Source: Synaphobranchus kaupii (lineage: Eukaryota; Chordata; Actinopteri; Anguilliformes; Synaphobranchidae). Taken from it: a stretch of 64,000 bases of DNA. The position numbers and the translations under genes were made by a program. The stretch covers positions 24,166,899-24,230,898 of the forward strand of contig CM056395.1 of assembly GCA_029718625.1 (NCBI GenBank). The letters run 5' to 3'. Numbering within the stretch: the stretch's first letter is position 1; every line of letters begins with the position of its first letter. Of the stretch, positions 37,926 through 50,875 are shown one piece after another. Below the pieces are notes generated by a model. That model had not been told where the DNA came from. It made no database searches and saw only the letters and a program-made list of their open reading frames with translations.

Positions 37926-38784
37926 GCAATTTCACAGGGGTGGAAAGAACCCATACTACATGATGGTACAGTTCAGAAGGCTGCCACGTTTCAAATAAAA
38001 TACATTGATATTTCTATAGGCAAAACTCAATACTGCCACCCAGTGGCCAACTTTTATACTCCATCGTTTCAATATAAAAGTTATTTCCAAGAAAAGGGGA
38101 TCAGCTGGCAGCAGAGGAGTGCCGCTATATTGCATATCCTGATTATGCGCCAGAGAGATATTTCAGTCATAGGCGGCGTTAACCTGTCTGAATGGTTTCT
38201 AATATGTCAGTCTGTGCCGCAGACGAGCCGCCGTCGGTGAGTTGCGATTGCACTTCCTGGAAACAGAACGGAGAGAGAAGCCGCATCCGCTGCCGGAGTC
38301 CACCCTTATAACGCCGTTTTAAATAATTCATCACAAACCACTTCTTGCTCTCACATTACCAAATATTTCAATTCAAACCTTTTCTTCGCAGGAAATTATT
38401 AATTTTTAAATATGTTTTGAAGAAGATGCATAGGTTACATTTTCATTTCTTCTGAACAGTTAGTGGTTGAAGCACACCTAGGCTACCATAGTAGCAATAA
38501 AATGCCAAAAAGTCAGAAAATATGACACTGCCAGCCACAGAGCTGGACATGATGAATAACAAGGGCTGGAACCTGCTGTTGCACATTCACACTGGCACAC
38601 AATGTAATATAATATGACTGCTACATGTTGTTATGCAAGGAAATGCGTAATGAAAGTGCATGGGTGCTCTGAAACAGGTAAACACACATGACCATTGGTC
38701 AGGTTATGAAATATATGTCTGTCGACAATCTATTGACAATATAAATTCACCTTCCTGGAATCTGGACAAAACAAATGTGTGCGT

Positions 38785-38815
<31 letters not shown>
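38785..38815. repeat. (CA)n microsatellite
   Basis: About 15 CA dinucleotides. Confidence 0.9.
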
Positions 38816-38817
<2 letters not shown>

Positions 38818-39233
38818 GGAGGTAAACACACATGACTGTTGGTCATGTTATGAAACATATCTCTGCCCATATGCAAAAGGTCTGTAAAAATCATATACGA
38901 TCATACTTGCAAAGTTTTATAAAAATCATATACAGTGTGCACTATAATTCATAATTCACACTTATTTTTTCATAGAGTTCAATAGGAAATAGGAAAATTT
39001 GTCAGGAGAAACAACCCTTCAAGTTATCCATATCTACTGCATATCTGGCATATGGTTTGAAGCTCGTTTGATACCCCAGACCATTGATGACTTACAGCCA
39101 TTTCACCAACCATGTGTTCCATACTGTTGCAGTGTAATTTACAGCAAAATCTAGTCCCACCCCCCAATTCCCATAGAGATCCATTCAAATGAAAATAAGT
39201 TATAGTATTGCTTGTAAGAGTACCAGAAAATAA

Positions 39234-39570
39234 GATCAAGAGTATTTTGATATTGTTGGGTCACAGACATCAGGATGTCATGGCATGCAAAGGATATGTG
39301 ACCAAATATAAAAAATGATTACTTTATTCTACATTATGTTAAACTGTCCAATATTTTTTGATGCCTGAAAATGGGGGGGACTATGTACAAAAGGTTCTAT
39401 AATTTCTAAACGGTTCATCCTATAAGTAACAAAATACCCTCAAATGAAAGCTGACAGTCTGCACTTCAACCTCATTGTCACTGTATCCTTTCAAACTCAA
39501 AGTGCAAGAGTACAGAACCAAAATTACAAAAAAATGTGTCACTGTCCATTGAGTTATGGCGCTCACTGTA
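39234..39570. repeat. DNA-transposon-like repeat, diverged copy
   Basis: The left part (39234-39330: ATCAAGAGTATTTTGAT, TTGTTGGGTCACAGACATCA, ATGGCATGCAA) matches the loop of the hairpin element at 19532-19626. The right part (AAAGGATATGTGACCAAATA, CCTCAAATGAAAGCTGACAG) matches 36632-36935. It therefore links the other two copies to one family. Confidence 0.65.
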
Positions 39571-39828
39571 TGTTGATTAGCGTTATATTATATATTTGTA
39601 TACAATTCTTATACAATCTCTCAATGTTTTTTTATAGGGAATACCATGTTTGTTAGGGAACTATTTAATTTTAGTCTGAAATGTATATGCTAGTTCTCTA
39701 CCACATATTTATTTTATAAGTTTTGTATTTGGCATATGTGATTTTTATAGGATTTGTAGAGGACTTTTTATAGGACATAATATGAGTGTTGATAATATAA
39801 ATTTGCCTTCCTGGAATCTGAACACAAA

Positions 39829-41339
<1,511 letters not shown>

Positions 41340-41427
41340 CAGTACTAAGACACCTGATTCTAGTTATCAAAGTTCTGATTGAAGACCAGGAGTTAGTTAA
41401 TTAGTTGAATCAGGTGTCTCAGTGCTG
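41340..41427. mobile_element. Short foldback repeat, probable MITE remnant
   Basis: CAGTACTAAGACACCTGATT on the left is mirrored by AATCAGGTGTCTCAGTGCTG on the right. Arms are about 26 bp with a short loop. Confidence 0.55.
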
Positions 41428-41697
41428 GGCTAAAATAAAAACCTGCACCCACACTGACCCTCTTCAGATAAGATCAGACACCCCTGTTTTAGATCCTCAA
41501 ATGTGTTATAACCTCTCCTTCCACTAGATGGCACTTTACCCTTAAAGAGTCCAAATTTGTTGTTGTTCAAGAAATACAGTAGGGACACGGCCACTTCGCC
41601 AAAGTTCTCATCTCACGGAATTCTGGACCCTCTAAGAGTGCTTGTTTCCTGGTGATAACTGAAGAAGGCGTAGCTATCAACATGCATTCACCTAGAA

Positions 41698-41898
41698 CAG
41701 GGGGTTTTCAACCTTTTCTGATCCAGGGACCCCCACCCTGGCATAAAGGTATCAAGGGGACCCCCCCCAAAAAAAGGTTAAAAAGGGTTATATATTTTTT
41801 TTTAAATAAATCTCTATATAGTCACTGCATATCAAGTCTGGCCTACAATACATTCAAGGACCCCCAGGGGTCCACAGACTCCCTGTTGAAATCCCAGG
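41698..41898. mobile_element. hAT-like MITE with target-site duplication
   Basis: The element begins CAGGGGGTTTTCAACC and ends, on the other strand, CCTGGGATTTCAAC. ACCTAGAA (41690-41697) and ACCTAGAG (41899-41906) flank it, a near-perfect 8-bp duplication as made by hAT transposases. It holds a C-rich and an A-rich run and no ORF. Confidence 0.75.
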
Positions 41899-41906
41899 AC
41901 CTAGAG

Positions 41907-43032
41907 GGCCGACTACTCCACCCTGGGACTGGAGCATCCGGGCCATTGTTAAAGCAACTGGTTACATAGTTGATTCACCTCACTTTGGTTTCTGGTGTCT
42001 GATGTGGTTGACGGTTAGGCTACAGGGTGAAGATAAACACCAGAAGCTACTCAACCCTGACCGTCCCTCCCGGACCGGGGTTGAGTAGCCCTGGGCTGGA
42101 CACTGCCCCTTTGAGTTTGAGTAGTGAGGACACAAGGCAACCCATTGCTTTTTATTCCTTTTTAAAATTCAGCGTATGACACCATAAAGACACCGATACA
42201 GAGCAGGGAAACACGGGTTTCATTCCCGCTGCTTTATCTATGGAGACTAATTTTGACGGTTGATGAATGAAGCGCTATACAGAGTCTGGCTAGAGGCTAG
42301 GGGCTTTGTTAGAGACACCAGCAATCTGCGTCCAGGTCTTCCAACATTCGCTGTCCACCCTCCAAAGTAAACTGGGAGGATGTTACCGGAATGTTCTCTG
42401 GCAGCTGCAGAGACCACTGGATGCTCTGCTTAATTCAGCTGAACTACACATTCAAATGAAGAGACAGGACTCCCTGTTCCTGACACGTCCCCCGTCTTTA
42501 AAAGCGGAGGACTAACAAGCCGTTATGGGACTGTCTGTTACTTGAGAAACCCAAGGACCCTGGGTTTACTTGAGAAACCCAGAGTCCAGTCCAGAGCATT
42601 CGTTTAATCTTTACACTGCCAAAGACCGGCCTTTCAGTCACAACGGCAGACGTTTAACCGATGATGTCACTTCAGTGAAGGTGATGAAGTTGTTCTGTTG
42701 TGCTTTCCATCCTCAAAGAGAAGGTATGCACTGAAGGAAAGTTTTGGCGCAATAAGTTAAAGTTAGAATCTTTCGTTTTTAAATATCAGTGACTTTTCTA
42801 GTGTTGGTGACTGGCACATCAACCATGTTTGTTAGCCTAAATATACGCACAAAAAAAGGTCCAAACTCAGGGTATCTGCTTTGGCAACTTTTCTGTGCTC
42901 CACAAAATCCATTAGGAGCCTCCCGGACATACATAATAAATCACATAATGTTGATCCCAGATCCTCCTACATTTCTTCTTCAAAGACTGTCATTTCAGTT
43001 ATATATAAAATCGACTCTAATAATAAAATAGA
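41907..43032. other. Unique DNA, no clear gene
   Basis: A perfect stem GCTACTCAACCC / GGGTTGAGTAGC forms a hairpin at 42046-42089. The last part lies downstream of the minus-strand ORF at 43033-43302 and could be its 3' UTR; no AATAAA signal stands out there on that strand. Confidence 0.4.
42046..42089. other. Perfect 12-bp-stem hairpin
   Basis: GCTACTCAACCC is followed after 20 bases by its exact inverse, with further pairing (CCGG) inside the loop. It could be a transposon end or a structured site. Confidence 0.5.
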
Positions 43033-43302
43033 TTAAGTTTGTGTCTTTTTCAGTAAATAACTTCTGGGAAATATTCTTTCATGTCCATTTTTTGTAATAA
43101 TTTCACTTTCATAGTTAGATACAGGTCCCTCAGTAACAATTATATGAAAGGTTTCTTCTAAGAATCCATTAAGCCATTGCAGATTTTGCTGTGTGAGGTG
43201 ATTTATTTGTGTGACTGCATTACGTAAATGTCCTTGGCAAATTATTTGTAAAGATGGGTCCAAAAATATCAGGCATTCAACCAGAGCGACATGAACGTGA
43301 AC
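43033..43302 (-). CDS. Unidentified protein fragment, possible last exon
   Basis: The minus-strand frame is open from a stop at 43321-43323 to TAA at 43033-43035, 95 codons. Its composition looks like a real soluble protein, with amphipathic stretches such as HLRNAVTQINHLTQQNLQWL, then ETFHIIVTEGPVSNYES and HERIFPRSYLLKK. There is no low complexity or repeat. A plausible 3' splice site (CTCATTTCTTAAG) sits at 43303-43315, so the exon would start at 43302 with VHVHVALVECLIFLDPSLQ. There is no Met that clearly serves as start. I do not recognise the family. It may be the terminal exon of a host gene on the minus strand or a captured transposon fragment. Confidence 0.4.
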   Translation of the reverse strand, partial: VHVHVALVECLIFLDPSLQIICQGHLRNAVTQINHLTQQNLQWLNGFLEETFHIIVTEGPVSNYESEIITKNGHERIFPRSYLLKKTQT

Positions 43303-43539
43303 CTTAAGAAATGAGCCACGTCAGCATCCCTTTCAGAGCCAGTTTTGTGTTGTCATTGTTGGTGTTGTTGCTACGGTCTTAAAAGAGGGTGTTTTATTCT
43401 GGGTGTGTATGTGCGCCAGTGTTTCACAAATTCAGATTAATATAAATATTGTACTTTGTTTTGGAGCAGGTGCACACACAGAGGAAGTGAGAAGCTAGGA
43501 TCCACACTTCCTGGTGTTTACCCGTCAGTAGGGTCCTGG

Positions 43540-43760
43540 AGGTGTGGTTGGCCGGTCCGCGACTCCGTGCCCGACCCTTGCGGTGGCTGTCTGGGCTCTG
43601 TTTACACACCGTCTATCCCCCGTCTCCTTCACCAACCCCACCCCCCTCCGCACAGGCACCCCGCGCGCCTCAGACGTGTGTCACAGGTCCCGCCCGTCAC
43701 ACGGATGCCGCGGTGTCGCTTCGAGCTCAAGGCCCGGCCCTCCGGTGCTCGCAACTGACA
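43540..43760. other. CpG-rich patch
   Basis: Dense in CpG compared with its surroundings. ORFs of 85-118 codons in several frames reflect composition, not a gene. It lies about 240 bp upstream of the possible minus-strand exon. Confidence 0.45.
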
Positions 43761-44355
43761 CAGATATTTTTAATCTCCCAAGCTTACATTCCTCATCCTG
43801 ACTTGATTTTCAAAGGTATCCCTGCTACTGTCCATCACTGCAGTAGAAACTGTCTATCACTGGAGGAAGCTGGTGAGGTCTTACCTGAAGGCCAGTGACT
43901 CAGGGCTTCAACTCGCCACAGCTCCCCCAGGCTGTGGAGAATGTGCACCTCAGTCTGGTATTTTAATTCTCCTGGAAAACAACAGCAAATAGAAATGTGT
44001 TTTAAAGACAGGCCATTGCACCGTACCCCTCATATTTCCTTTGGCTTAAGGGCGATGTGCTGCATTTAATTGGACAAACAAAAAACTAAAACATAATAAT
44101 CATATGTATTACATGAGGAAAGACTTGTGAGTTTTACAAGAGAATTTTACACGAAAGGCTCGAACAACTTGTACTTCCCTAACTTCAGAATTGTTCCTGT
44201 TGTAAAAAAGAAAACATTCAATGTTTTGTTATTTTAAATAAATCAAGCTAAGAAGCAGTATAGTACATTTGAGCGAAACTTGTATCTTATATTTGAGGGA
44301 CATTGAGAATAGACTGGATCGTACCATGTAAATATTTACAGTGGTAAATATATTG

Positions 44356-44546
44356 GGTCAATTGCAGTGTGCTTAGCTGGAGTTTAAACCTCAGGTTTAA
44401 ACCTCAAGACCACAGAATTGCATTACAACTGAAACAGCTATCCAAATATGTGAATTAAGATGAGCTGTTCCAGTTGCAATGCATTTCTGTGGTCTAGAGG
44501 TTTAAACCTGGGGTTTAAACTCTCGCTAGGCATGCTGTAATTGACC
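44356..44546. mobile_element. Foldback MITE, 191 bp
   Basis: Two 85-bp arms (44356-44440 and 44462-44546) are inverted copies: GGTCAATTGCAGTGTGCTTA against TAGGCATGCTGTAATTGACC. Each arm contains two GTTTAAAC words. The loop is about 21 bp. No ORF. Confidence 0.82.
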
Positions 44547-46793
44547 TTTCAACTTTATTTGTAGTAGGAGCCTGTTATTATTTATAAAAGTTACTGGAAC
44601 AGGATTATGAAGTAAAAAGACCTACCAAGCATGACAAGAGACTAGAAGCACTTTAGCAGCATTATTTCTCCTTCTCCAGCTGGTCCCTGGGGTCCGGGAG
44701 GTCCCATTGAGATGTCCAAAATGCCACAGACTGTGATGATAATGGCATGTTAGTAATTTACTGGGGTCACCTTACTGTTAGGAGGGATGTGCATATTCAT
44801 ACGCACACATTTCTATCATATCTTTCCCTATTTCTGGCTGGTGATATGGTGCACTCTGCCATTTTGAAGTCGTGAGAAGAGGCCATTTTGTGAGCAGTCA
44901 TGTGACTGGGGAGAAGGTATAAGAAGGCCCATTTTTGAGTGCCCCGCCTGGCTTTTTAAAATTTATTTTTGATTTTTTGTGGCAGAGACAATGTTGCCAG
45001 CACATTGGGTGCTCTGGTTTCTACAGGCCTCAAATGTTGCTCGTTAGCTAACATTGTTTGGGGTTGACCGCGTTGAACAGTTCCTGTTGGCCTGCTGTTG
45101 ACTGAACCAAGTTTAGTTAGTTTTGTGTTGTTGTGATTTGATGATTCCAACTAAAGAAAAACAACTTCTGAACCTCTGAAGCTGGAGCTGGTCACTCACA
45201 GAGGAAGCACATGCTGGCCCTCAGCCAGAGTGGTGAGAACTGCATCGACCACTATCTCGAGCCGGCTTCTTTCTTCTCTGTTTTGTTTCCACCTACATGC
45301 CTACATTAGACACACAAACACTGTTTGTTAGGGAAGAGCTTTGTTTGACATTAGGTTAGAGTAGACAGCAGTGAAGTAGCTCCTAGCAGTCTTTGCCTCC
45401 TTGTGGCAAATTAAAACTGCTAGCCTGGTTGCGCTGCTACAGTGAAAACAGAGGCACCACGTGACCAGCTGTCAGTTACAGGTGACGGCTGAAGGCTCAT
45501 TTCTGTAATAGCGCAGTGATTCGGATGCCTGCTGGGCTTTTTGTGTTGAATATCTGGTAAATCGTACGGCTCCAACTGATGCGGTAATTGCAACCGGACC
45601 TATAATCCTTTTCTTTGACTGCCATGCTAATTTCCCGTTACTGTAAAGTTGAATAATGTAAACTCAGTGACTTCAAAGAAGGAATAACGATACAAAGAAA
45701 TAAAGAAGGAAAAATACAAAGGTGTAATTTAGTTCAAAGGAAGGATGCATTAAAATATGTCTCAGGTAGCCTATGTATTTTGTAAGTATGATGACGGATA
45801 TTAAAGGAAATGTGTCACTGTTGCTTCTAGAAGCCTGCCATTCACTTATAAGCACTTATAACTATGAGAACAAATGTAGAAGTCCTTTGAAAATGGAAAG
45901 ACCTATAAAAACATCAATTTCAGTACTATTATACACCATCACAATCATCTATTGTCAGTTTTCTGCTTACACGTGAGTGTGTAGCGACAGACATAAATTA
46001 GCCTGGAGGTAGGATAAAATGTGTGGGCTTGTGTTCTAAGTTTTGACGCATTCTCTTTTTTGAGCACAAAGGCCTTCTCTGCTCTGTCGGTGTTCATTTC
46101 CTTTTCCCCGTCCAACGTGATTAAGAGTGAGTAACTGTTCACTGACCTGTTTTACTGGAAAGCGCCGTGTGACTTCTCGGTGTCTGCATGTGGTGGTCTC
46201 AGGCTGAACATCGCTGGTACAAACAAACCCAGAGAATGTGCTCTGGACAGCCGGCGCACGTCAGATTGACTTCGGCGCTGCTCGACAAATTCCCTGCCAA
46301 AGTGGCACATCATAACGTCGAACAAATGTGTCCTATTTCAAGTCTTTAGTCATCTCTCTGTAATGCAAAGAGTATTGTCGGTCATGGAAATGCGCAACAT
46401 GTTTTGGAAAGACAAAATTTTGTTTTGTGCCTTGCCATGTTTATACAAAGTAGAGTATGTTAGTGTGGTCTGCCTCCCACTATTTTCTGTTTGCTCTGGC
46501 CAACACACTAAACAACTAGTGCTTAAATAATGTTGTTTCATGCGACAAAAAGGCCATTGACACCTAATTAATGAAACGACATCTAGCAACCACAGCATGA
46601 TGCTACGTGTTGGGAATCCTGGATTAATTGCTTCCCAAATCTTCCCAGAATATTGACATGAGAACAATTTTCTCCATCTTGTTTTACTTTCCTGATTATT
46701 AAGTGATTATCTTTTAATGAAAATTTTTTTCGAATGGCCAAAGATTCTCACGCCGCCATGCTCATTGCGGACTCAATTCAGGAGAGTGCAGAC
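44547..46793. other. Unique DNA, no gene seen
   Basis: ORFs are at most 105 codons with no recognised domain. No interspersed repeat is recognised. Confidence 0.45.
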
Positions 46794-47087
46794 GAGCACG
46801 TGCTCTCTGTCGGAGCGCGCTCTCTCTGTCGGAGCACGTGCTCTCTGTCGGAGTGCGCTCTCTCTGTCGGAGCACGTGCTCTCTGTCGGACTGCGCTCTC
46901 TCTGTCGGAGCACGTGCTCTCTGTCGGACTGCGCTCTCTCTGTCGGAGCGCGCTCTCTCTGTCGGAGCGCGCTCTCTCTGTCCGAGTGCGCTCTCTCTGT
47001 CGGAGTGCGCTCTCTCTGTCGGAGTGCGCTCTCTCTGTCGGAGCACGTGCTCTCTGTCGGAGTGCGCTCTCTCTGTCGGAGCACGTG
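46794..47087. repeat. Minisatellite, 19-bp unit, about 15 copies
   Basis: Units GCGCGCTCTCTCTGTCGGA and GCACGTGCTCTCTGTCGGA, both 19 bp, are mixed in the array. Six copies contain CACGTG, mostly as the palindrome GAGCACGTGCTC. Frames remain open on both strands, giving ORFs up to 147 codons that I reject as genes. Confidence 0.94.
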
Positions 47088-49107
47088 ATGGTTAGTCGTC
47101 GTTTTTCATCACGCCACAGTTCACGATTTAAATTCGCATGGACGTAAGCCACAGGAAAACACCTCATGTGTAGCTTAACAGACAGACTCAAGGGCGCCTG
47201 ATTCAACAGCAGGGGGGTCAATGAGACCCGTCCAACTCAAGCCCTCCCATCTCCGGGCAACTGTATAGAGCCACTCGTGCATCGCCCTGAATTAACCAAC
47301 AAATTAAACAAGACCCTCGTGCTAGCTAGCTATTTTTATGTGTGTGTATGTCTAACAATAGCAGTTTGTTAGCTGAATAGAGTCTAGGGTCTGAAAACAC
47401 TGGGAATAACGTTAGTTCTGTAAACTCGATCAGAACACCAAATTTGAGCAGGGTACACATTTATTTTGTTAGTTTCTAGCCAGCTAGCTAGCTGCATATT
47501 TAAGCTGAATCTGACCAACTGAATTTCCAGATAATTTTAGTTTTGTGCTAACCAGCTCTGCAGGCAGTGCATAAGGTCTATATTACACAAAATGGCACTT
47601 GTGCAATGCCATACCAGACCGTAGGGCCCATCCACACACTACGAGAGCAGCCCCACTTGTATACTTTTTTTTAAAGGTAGAGTGTGTTGAAGTTAGATTT
47701 ATTACAAGCCTTAGATGGTAGCATGTGTGTCTGCAGCCTAACCTGTAAATGCTCTCATGCTGTGCCCCACCTCTGCCTCTCTCCTGTTTGGCAGCAAAAA
47801 TGGAAACATAACCGTGCGCCAGCAAATTTGGCCCTCTTCGCGGAACTGTCAAGCGGTGATAGCCATCTTTTAAAAACCTCAGAATGCTTTTACAGAGGAG
47901 AGAGAGCCGTTAAATTAAGCTGAAGTTTAGTTTATTCGTACAGCCAGCTGAACTAGTGTGACAACGTGTGCAGTCCAAACAAACACTTTCTCTCGGATTG
48001 GTTCCAAAACATTTAATCATTCCTTATAAATCTTCAGATTTTTACTTAAATGGTAGTTATAGTTACAAGGTATCTTGATAATGCAACATAAGTTAAAATA
48101 CTGAGAACATTGGACATTGAGGTCAAAGGGTAATTTTATGCAGAAATGTAACATTAATTAATTTCATTAGCCCACAGTGAATTCACGTATCAGCAACTTT
48201 TGCAGGTTAAAGAATGAACACATCACCATTACTCTTCACAAAATCTTTTCTACTTTGACCTTTTCAGAGAGTCCGTATGTTATCAGTGGTCTGATGGTAT
48301 GTGTAGTTGTGCTGGACATATTAGCCATTTGCAATCAAATGAAAAATGAAGTTTGTTAAATGTTACACATGATGTGAAGTGCTCCATTATTCTGTTGCAG
48401 TTAAAGCCCAGCTACTGTATATGATTGTGTATCAAGAAAAACTTTAATCATTAAAAGTTACAATGGACAAGGTTTCCAGCAACATAAACTGGTATCTAAA
48501 GGCTTGATCGTATGTATGTATGTAGCCTATGTATGTATGTATGTATGTATGCATCTACGTTTTCTAAAGAACTGTTAAGGCCTATGGTGGACACTTATCT
48601 GGCAAGAAAATTTGTAAAATAAATAATCTGATGATGATGTTGACTAATCAGCCTGACGTCTCCCAGTGATTGTGACATACTAAATGTCCTCTCTCATCCA
48701 GACTGAGGGAGCAGCTTTTCCTCTAAGATGGGCCAGAATGGGGGCATTTAATAGGCTGCATTCATTGGCCAGGAGAAAGTACTTCCAGGGTAGAGAAGGG
48801 GAAGAAAACAGCCATGTAAACAATGGCAGTCTCCAGATGTCAAACATCTGCTCTTATTTCTTGACATCGTTCCACAGCTGGTGACTCACTGCTGTTGCCT
48901 AGCTACTGAGGTCGGACGGACAGCTCTGTTCTCATTGAATTGGGGCTCTGCATGGCTCCTAGCTTACCCCAGCCCCCCTCAAGGTTTGTACTGGGGATGC
49001 CACACAAGGATAATTCACACTTTGTGTGTTCGTCACTGCTTCAGGAAGCCGTGCGCAAGACTCCCGGGGCGATTAGAGCCACAGGTGTAAAAGTGTTGCT
49101 GGGGATG
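47088..49107. other. Unique DNA, no gene seen
   Basis: Contains (ATGT)n at 48511-48552. No coding signal or interspersed repeat is recognised. Confidence 0.45.
48511..48552. repeat. (ATGT)n microsatellite
   Basis: About ten tetranucleotide units with one interruption (AGCC). Confidence 0.88.
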
Positions 49108-49575
49108 GCACTGCCGGGTGGCCCATTCGGTCAAGGCGCCACGCTGTGGTGCATGGATGAGCTTGGCAGTCTTGGATCGAATCCGGGCCGTGCCTGCGCT
49201 AAACATGGGCGGTAGCTCCACAAGGCCAAGCGCTGTTAGCGATTGCATCACCCTGGGTATCAGTCAGTGAGGGGTCCTATCTAGCGCCCCCTGCTGGTTG
49301 ATCGGGTGCCTGTGGACTGTGTGCTGACACCACTCTTCCTCTGACTCTACTGTACGCAAGCTCTGCTGCAGTCCACCATGTGAAGAGAGACAGCTGGCGA
49401 CACTACGTGTTTCAGAAGAGAACCGCATGCGTCTACACTCTCCCGAATTGGCAGTGGGGTTCGTCCATGAACGCGGCTGTGGTTGCAGATAATTGGACAT
49501 TCCAAATTAGGGTGGAATTGGATATGTACAGCCCCACATTGGGCGCCAAATTTATATTAAAAAAAAATAAAATGC
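49108..49575 (+). mobile_element. Second SINE type, tRNA-headed with A-rich tail
   Basis: The head GTGGCCCATTCGGTCAAGGC is A-box-like and GGATCGAATCC (49174-49184) is a good B box. The body runs through GCGCCCCCTGCTGGTTGATC and GAATTGGCAGTGGGGTTCG to AATTGGACATTCCAAATTAG and an A-rich end. The length of about 470 bp and the AATTGGACATTCCAAATT end agree with a fish SINE family that I recall. It does not have the L2-type tail of the other SINEs, so a different LINE would have moved it. Confidence 0.72.
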
Positions 49576-50588
49576 ATACATAAATCACTATTACATTTTT
49601 TTTTTTTAAGTGTGACTAGGGTGTGGTATAAATGGACCCTTGTGATTGGGAGTGGCCTGACAGGAAATGACACATATCTAAAGAAGGACTGATAACCTCA
49701 CAAAAGCACTTTTAAAAATGCACTCTCTGCTAGAACTTTGTGTCTCCATTTGTTCTGTTTTATTGAAACGAGAAACAGAAATGTGCCTCTACGTTTGCGC
49801 AGCTGGCCATGGCAAGGTAAAAAACTTTTTTCAAAGTAAGCAGGTGGGGACAATATTTGTCTGTAGCTACCTCAAACAGCACACTCAAATTGTGGGCTAT
49901 TCGTAATCGTACATTTTTCATTTGGCCAAGCGCGAACGTTGTGAACATCTTTGAAGTGCTTTGTTTATTTCCATTATTTCTTTCCCAGCTCATGGACATT
50001 CTCACACTCGTAACCTTCTGCTTCCTGTCCTGGCTTTCACAGCTATGTCAGCGCCAGAGCTGTAGGGGTCCTGGTGTGTGCTGTGGAGTTCCCAGAAAAC
50101 TGCGGAGGAGAGGCTGGAGGAGTCTGCATTATCCGGGAGATTACCTCATGGGGTCCTGCATCTCCAAGCATTTTGTTTCCCCCCTTTCTTTGTGCACAAT
50201 TTGGGAATGCCTAAACGTGCTCATGCTACAATGGTCATCGCAACCTCCTTTGTAGAGTCAGCATAGCGCAGACAAGCATAGCACCCCACAGATTGCAATT
50301 TGGGCTCGCACTGACTTGAGTCGGAGGAGGACTCTTCAGGCAAGTTTGTAGGCACCCGATTGGCTTGTGGGGGGGTCACTGGCGCACAATGGGACATTGA
50401 AACCCGCCCAATCCTGGGCCATGGTAGAGCAAATTATATGTCGCTATGCAGGACTGTTCTGATACAGAGTACAGGGCCTATCCATCTGCTAGAAGAGTGC
50501 ATTAACAGGATTAGCCACCCAGAAGCTAGCCCCTCACTGTTTTTTCCCGTTCTTTTCCACTCTGCTACATGGCGTCAATGTCACACCA
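49576..50588. other. Unassigned DNA, no gene seen
   Basis: The stretch 50250-50530 has a repeat-like look (GAGTCGGAGGAGGAC and CACCCGATTGGCTTG words), but I cannot align it to anything in the window. Confidence 0.35.
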
Positions 50589-50875
50589 CACTGCAAATAA
50601 GTCTGTCTTAACAAGTATTTTAAGAATTGTAATGAGTTTTAAAATCTTTTTCCTTTTTTTATCTTAAGTAGAAAATATTAGTTTGTTTTAAGTTACTGTT
50701 TGCCTGACAAGTGAAGTTGTGTTACCCCATTGGCAAATCTTGAAACGAGTCAAACTGTCTCACCACAATAAGACAATATTTTTGCCTTATTTAGCAAAAC
50801 AGAGAACTAAGATTTTAAGTCTAAATATAAGACTAAAATACTCATTGAGATTGACTTTTTTTGGGGTTTTTGCAG
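50589..50875. mobile_element. Probable MITE, about 287 bp
   Basis: Starts CACTGCAAATAAGTCTGTCT and ends GGGGTTTTTGCAGC, so GCTGCAAAAA on the other strand mirrors CACTGCAAAT. The AT-rich body with TTAAGTCT/AGACTTAA words is typical of a common fish hAT-type MITE. The target duplication is unclear. Confidence 0.5.

Larger units (their letters stand above)
36936..39233. other. Mostly unique DNA, simple repeats, no gene seen
   Basis: At about 37130-37330 the words GACCTCAGGTAAGGCATTCCA and GCAGCGATGGCTCCGTTTT resemble the 3' region of a fish LINE, but this is unverified. Simple repeats are (TA)n at 37884-37922 and (CA)n at 38785-38815. Confidence 0.4.

Noticed and set aside
46717..47221. Ser/Arg-rich ORFs up to 147 codons on both strands
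   Set aside because: They are the 19-bp minisatellite read in several frames.
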